Of a DNA stretch of 64,000 bases, positions 60,501-64,000 are shown piece by piece; position 1 is the stretch's first letter; each line of letters begins with the position of its first letter. This DNA is from Pseudomonas sp. UBA4617 (GTDB lineage Bacteria > Pseudomonadota > Gammaproteobacteria > Pseudomonadales > Pseudomonadaceae). The DNA lies in the NCBI RefSeq assembly GCF_002386445.1, contig NZ_DGIR01000008.1, positions 22,642-86,641 on the forward strand. Direction: 5' to 3'. Below the pieces are notes generated by a model. It searched no databases. It worked only from the letters and a program-made list of their open reading frames with translations, and was not told the DNA's origin. Position numbers and translations under genes: made by a program.

Positions 60501-61304
60501 AGCGAATGCAGCAGCAACCGGCGAGCAACCGGTTGTTCAGGCTGTTGGCCCGTCTGGAATTCACCGCAGACTATCGTCAGGCGGGAGCGGCACGAACAGA
60601 AATGGTCGAGGGCGTGTGGAGATTACTGGGTGCGCTGGACGCCGACCCGGTACTGTGCGCACGGATCTTCGAACGTGCCGGCCTGCCCCTGTCCTGTTCG
60701 GATGCGGTCGCCAGCCACTTCAGTGCCCTGCAACTGGAAGTCATGCAGGCCCAGGCGGAAACCCAGGCGCTCGAACCGCAGAACAGAAACCGGTTGCTGG
60801 CACTGGGTCGACAGCTGTTGCGCCTGGAGCAGCTTGAGGGGATAGCTTATCGGGATGGTCGGCAGCGCCTCTTGGCTGGCCTGCATGTCGACGAACTGGC
60901 CTTGCCGCTGGCCTACCGAGTGCGCCTGCGTGTTCGCCTGGAGTTGCCCTGCCAACCCCATGCCATGAACTACCCCGATGCGGTGGAACTGGCAGATTCG
61001 CAGGTCGAGGAGGCATTCCGGCGGGTGACTCACGCTCAGACGATCAGCGCCCTGACCGATAGCCTGAGCCAGCGTGAATTCTGGCGCCGTTATCTGCGCC
61101 AGCACCACCAGCAGATGTTCGCCGCCCTCGCAGCTGACTACAGCCAGCGCTCGGTCCGGCTTCAAGCGCAGAGGCCTGCCCTGGGGCAGGCTGAATACCA
61201 AGCGCAACTGGGTCGGCTGCGCAACCGGGAAGTTGGATATCGAGCGCCTGATCAGCGGGCTGACCGAGTCCTATCTGCGCGCTGTTGAGCGCGGCGAGGG
61301 CTGA
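57529..61304 (+). pseudogene. LRR/NEL-type E3 ubiquitin ligase effector gene, interrupted
   Basis: One gene in three frames. 57529-57933 starts MPAVTASHDQFIAARLPAWL with an AGGAG site. A shift near 57900 leads to a frame open to 61288. A second shift near 61230 restores an end reading GKLDIERLISGLTESYLRAVERGEG, stop at 61304. The body holds a hydrophobic segment (FDLLNLAGFFIPVVGALLMG), leucine-rich repeats (about 59810-60290: LTELNLSGNQLLRLP, LVLLDLSYNRLEALD) and a C-terminal NEL domain. Its CxD catalytic motif is PLSCSDAV, with Cys codon at 60695, and LLALGRQLLRLEQLEGIA parallels IpaH/SspH. Several hundred residues between N-terminal part and membrane-like segment seem missing compared with full-length pseudomonad relatives, from memory. 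Confidence 0.8.
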
Positions 61305-61425
61305 GCCAAGGCGGCCAAACCGGTCATCCAGATTGACAGCTTTGGCCATTGTCGCCATGCCTGAGCGGCGCGAACATCGTCGGACCGATGGCTAACTCCA
61401 AAAACAACAAACCAGGAGTCCGACG

Positions 61426-63072
61426 ATGCGTGATTACGCCGAGGCCGTTCGTGCATTCGACCATGACCAGGCAGCTGCTGCGGCGCTGCATGGTGACCTC
61501 GCTGCCCTCAATGCCTGTGTCGAATGCTGCGACCGCCATGCCGGGGACGGCAGGCTGGCACTGACCTGCATGGACCGTGACGGCAACACTGCGCGGTACA
61601 GTTTCGACCAGCTCAGCGACCTGGCTGCCCGTTTCGCCACAGTGCTCAAGGCCCAAGGTGTGCAAGCGGGAGATCGAGTCGCTGGCTTGATGCCGCGTAC
61701 TGCCGAACTGTTGATCACGATTCTTGCCACCTGGCGTCTCGGGGCTGTGTACCAGCCACTGTTCACCGCCTTCGGCCCCAAGGCCATCGAGCACCGTCTG
61801 GAACAGTCCCACGCCCGTGTGGTCGTCACCGACAGCAACAACCGCGTCAAGCTGGACGATGTTCACGGCTGCCCGACCGTCATCACGGTCAACGCCCGCA
61901 GTGGCGAGCTGGATTTCCAGCAGAGCCTGGCCAGCGCAACGGAGCGCTGCGAGCCGGTGATGCGTTCGGGTAACGACCCATTCCTGCTGATGTTCACATC
62001 CGGCACCACTGGCCCGGCCAAGCCGCTGGAGGTGCCGCTGCGCGCGATCGTCGCGTTCCAGGGCTACATGCGTGACGCCATCGGCCTGCGCCCGGAGGAC
62101 AACTTCTGGAACCTGGCCGACCCGGGCTGGGCCTATGGCCTGTACTACGCCGTTACCGGCCCGCTGTCGCTGGGCCATGCCACTACCTTCTACGACGGCC
62201 CGTTCAGCGTCGACAGCTGCGCCCGGGTGATTGATACACTGGGCATCACCAACCTGGCCGGTTCGCCTACCGCTTACCGTCTGCTGATTGCCGCCGGCGA
62301 CGACTTCGCCAGGCCGGTCAAGGGCCGCCTGCGCGTGGTCAGCAGCGCCGGCGAGCCGCTCAACCCCGAAGTGATCCGCTGGTTTGCCGACGCGCTGGGG
62401 GTGACCATCCACGACCACTATGGCCAGACCGAACTAGGCATGGTGCTGTGCAACCACCATGGCCTGCAGCACCCGGTGCACCTGGGTTCGGCCGGCTTCG
62501 CCATACCTGGCCACCGCATCGTGGTGCTGGACGAGCAGGGCAACGAACTGCCCGCCGGCCAGCCGGGCATCCTTGCCGTCGACCGCGAACAGTCGCCGCT
62601 GTGCTGGTTCGCCGGCTACCACGGCCAGCCGACCAAAGCCTTCGTCGGCAAGTACTACCTCAGCGGCGACACCGTAGAACTGAATCACGACGGCAGCATC
62701 AGCTTCGTCGGCCGCAGTGACGACGTGATCACCACTTCGGGCTACCGGGTTGGCCCGTTCGACGTGGAAAGCGCGCTGATCGAACACCCGGCAGTGGTCG
62801 AGGCCGCCGTGATCGGCAAACCGGACCCTGAGCGTACCGAGCTGATCAAGGCCTTCGTGATCCTGGCCAGCGGCCATGTCGGCAGCGCCGCGCTGGAGGA
62901 AGCCCTGCGCCAGCACGTGCGCCAGCGGCTGTATGCGCATGCCTACCCCAGGGAAATCGAATTCGTCAGCGAGCTGCCCAAGACCCCGAGCGGCAAGCTG
63001 CAACGCTTCATCCTGCGTAACCAGGAAGTTGCCAAACAACAAGCGCATCAGGCCACCCCTGCCGGCGCCTGA
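61426..63072 (+). CDS. fadDx: AMP-dependent acyl-CoA synthetase
   Basis: A 548-residue adenylate-forming ligase that activates short- or medium-chain carboxylic acids to acyl-CoA. The P-loop is LLMFTSGTTGPAKPLEV. Also visible: HDHYGQTELGMV, YYLSGDTVELNHDG, GRSDDVITTSGYRVGPFDVE and the C-terminal Lys in PKTPSGKLQRF. It heads an operon with an SDR dehydrogenase and a thiolase, so it likely starts a beta-oxidation route. The AGGAG site fits the start at 61426. The symbol follows KT2440 usage from memory. Confidence 0.9.
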   Translation: MRDYAEAVRAFDHDQAAAAALHGDLAALNACVECCDRHAGDGRLALTCMDRDGNTARYSFDQLSDLAARFATVLKAQGVQAGDRVAGLMPRTAELLITILATWRLGAVYQPLFTAFGPKAIEHRLEQSHARVVVTDSNNRVKLDDVHGCPTVITVNARSGELDFQQSLASATERCEPVMRSGNDPFLLMFTSGTTGPAKPLEVPLRAIVAFQGYMRDAIGLRPEDNFWNLADPGWAYGLYYAVTGPLSLGHATTFYDGPFSVDSCARVIDTLGITNLAGSPTAYRLLIAAGDDFARPVKGRLRVVSSAGEPLNPEVIRWFADALGVTIHDHYGQTELGMVLCNHHGLQHPVHLGSAGFAIPGHRIVVLDEQGNELPAGQPGILAVDREQSPLCWFAGYHGQPTKAFVGKYYLSGDTVELNHDGSISFVGRSDDVITTSGYRVGPFDVESALIEHPAVVEAAVIGKPDPERTELIKAFVILASGHVGSAALEEALRQHVRQRLYAHAYPREIEFVSELPKTPSGKLQRFILRNQEVAKQQAHQATPAGA

Positions 63073-63085
63073 AAGGAAACCGAAC

Positions 63086-63853
63086 ATGCAAATAGTCAAC
63101 AAGCACTTCATTGTCAGCGGCGCCGCCTCCGGGCTGGGCGCGGCCTCCGCGCAGATGCTGGTCGAGGCCGGCGCAAAGGTCATGCTGGTCGACCTCAATG
63201 CCCAGGCTGTCGAAGCCAAGGCCCGCGAGCTAGGCGAAAACGCCCGCTTCGCGGTGGCCGACATCAGCGACGAGCAGGCTGCCCAGGCAGCGGTCGACGC
63301 CGCTATCAGTGCCTTCGGCAGCCTGCACGGGCTGATCAACTGCGCCGGTATCGTCGGGGCCGAAAAAGTGCTCGGCAAGCAGGGCCCGCACGGCCTGGCG
63401 AGCTTTGCCAAGGTCATCAACGTCAACCTCATCGGCAGCTTCAACCTGCTACGCCTGGCCGCAGCGGCCATGGCCGAAGGTGCGGCCGACGAGGGTGGTG
63501 AGCGCGGGGTGATCATCAACACCGCTTCCATCGCCGCCTATGACGGCCAGATCGGCCAGGCCGCCTACGCGGCCTCCAAAGGCGCCATCGCCAGCCTGAC
63601 CTTGCCGACGGCACGCGAACTGGCGCGCTTCGGCATCCGGGTGATGACCATCGCCCCCGGCATCTTCGAAACCCCGATGATGGCCGGCATGAGCGAGGAA
63701 GTACGGGCATCGCTGGCAGCCGGCGTGCCGTTCCCGCCACGCCTGGGTCGCCCACAGGAATATGCCGCGCTGGCCCGCCACATCATCGAGAACAGCATGC
63801 TCAACGGCGAGGTGATCCGCCTCGACGGTGCACTGCGCATGGCTGCCAAGTAA
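63086..63853 (+). CDS. fadB2x: SDR-family 3-hydroxyacyl-CoA dehydrogenase (type II)
   Basis: A 255-residue short-chain dehydrogenase similar to HSD17B10/type II 3-hydroxyacyl-CoA dehydrogenases. The cofactor motif is VSGAASGLGAASA (NAD type, Asp at LVDLN), NCAG is present, and the catalytic Ser, Tyr and Lys lie in INTASIAAYDGQIGQAAYAASKGA. It lies 13 bases after the ligase gene and 11 bases before the thiolase gene, which fits the third and fourth steps of beta-oxidation. Confidence 0.93.
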   Translation: MQIVNKHFIVSGAASGLGAASAQMLVEAGAKVMLVDLNAQAVEAKARELGENARFAVADISDEQAAQAAVDAAISAFGSLHGLINCAGIVGAEKVLGKQGPHGLASFAKVINVNLIGSFNLLRLAAAAMAEGAADEGGERGVIINTASIAAYDGQIGQAAYAASKGAIASLTLPTARELARFGIRVMTIAPGIFETPMMAGMSEEVRASLAAGVPFPPRLGRPQEYAALARHIIENSMLNGEVIRLDGALRMAAK

Positions 63854-63864
63854 GGAGAACCAAC

Positions 63865-64000
63865 ATGACCCTTGCCAACGACCCGATCGTAATCGTCAGC
63901 GCCGTGCGCACGCCCATGGGCGGCCTGCAGGGCGACCTCAAGAGCCTGACGGCGCCACAGCTGGGCAGCGCGGCCATTCGCGCTGCCGTCGAGCGCGCCG
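63865..64000 (+). CDS. fadAx: Acetyl-CoA acyltransferase (thiolase), truncated by window end
   Basis: The first 45 codons of a thiolase: MTLANDPIVIVSAVRTPMGG, then LQGDLKSLTAPQLGSAAIRAA. The IVSAVRTPxG pattern is the standard thiolase N-terminus. It cleaves 3-ketoacyl-CoA to acetyl-CoA, completing the pathway of the two upstream genes. AAGGAG lies at a proper distance. The rest lies beyond the window. Confidence 0.92.
   Translation, partial: MTLANDPIVIVSAVRTPMGGLQGDLKSLTAPQLGSAAIRAAVERA

Overview
The window is chromosomal DNA of a Pseudomonas, most likely a member of the P. putida group. GC content is high, coding density is about 90 percent, and there are REP-like intergenic repeats with GGAGCGG cores. 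As far as I can recall the P. putida KT2440 map, the gene order follows the stretch from sthA to the fadDx cluster. No rRNA, tRNA, CRISPR array, insertion sequence, phage gene or replication origin was seen.

Layout. 1-9.8 kb: soluble transhydrogenase (sthA), a glycerophosphodiesterase, a PilZ protein, the lolCDE lipoprotein-release system, a heavy-metal type two-component pair and queF. 9.9-13.7 kb: a degenerate PhnX-like protein, mlaA, a second PilZ protein, and an RssB-like response regulator/phosphatase overlapping a STAS anti-sigma antagonist. 14.1-16.8 kb: a lower-GC three-gene operon encoding an AurF-type diiron N-oxygenase, a flavin/NAD/2Fe-2S reductase and a class I glutamine amidotransferase. 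16.8-25.7 kb: a PhoD-like protein, tal, dusA, a low-GC O-acetyltransferase and an arsRBC operon. 25.8-30.8 kb: a polyamine catabolism cluster (gamma-glutamylpolyamine synthetase, gamma-glutamyl-GABA hydrolase, SpuC transaminase) bracketed by two paralogous XRE-cupin regulators. 32.5-37.6 kb: a cytosolic NAD-linked formate dehydrogenase operon (fdsGBAD type). 37.7-40.6 kb: a universal stress protein and miaE sharing an ANR-type box, then small envelope proteins. 40.7-44.5 kb: an IutY-like sigma/anti-sigma fusion and its TonB-dependent receptor, with Fur-like sites. 44.5-53.4 kb: a scar holding C-terminal remnants of two genes, an aldose dehydrogenase, a ZapE paralogue, DinB, an alpha/beta hydrolase, DUF411, trhP and an AI-2E family permease; trhP and the permease share a perfect ANR-type box. 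53.4-57.4 kb: 2-aminoethylphosphonate degradation (phnW, phnX) with LysR and AraC regulators. 57.5-61.3 kb: a broken LRR/NEL-type E3 ubiquitin ligase effector gene. 61.4 kb to the end: a fatty-acid style operon (acyl-CoA synthetase, SDR dehydrogenase, thiolase cut by the window edge).

The best candidate for an undescribed system is the N-oxygenase/reductase/amidotransferase operon. It carries all seven iron ligands expected of the AurF family at the right spacing, its own electron-transfer partner, and base composition unlike its conserved neighbours. Other points of interest are the PhnX-derived pseudoenzyme, the NEL effector remnant with an intact CxD motif, two perfect ANR-type boxes next to tRNA-hydroxylation genes, and the deletion scar. 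All family assignments come from motif reading and memory; no database search was possible.
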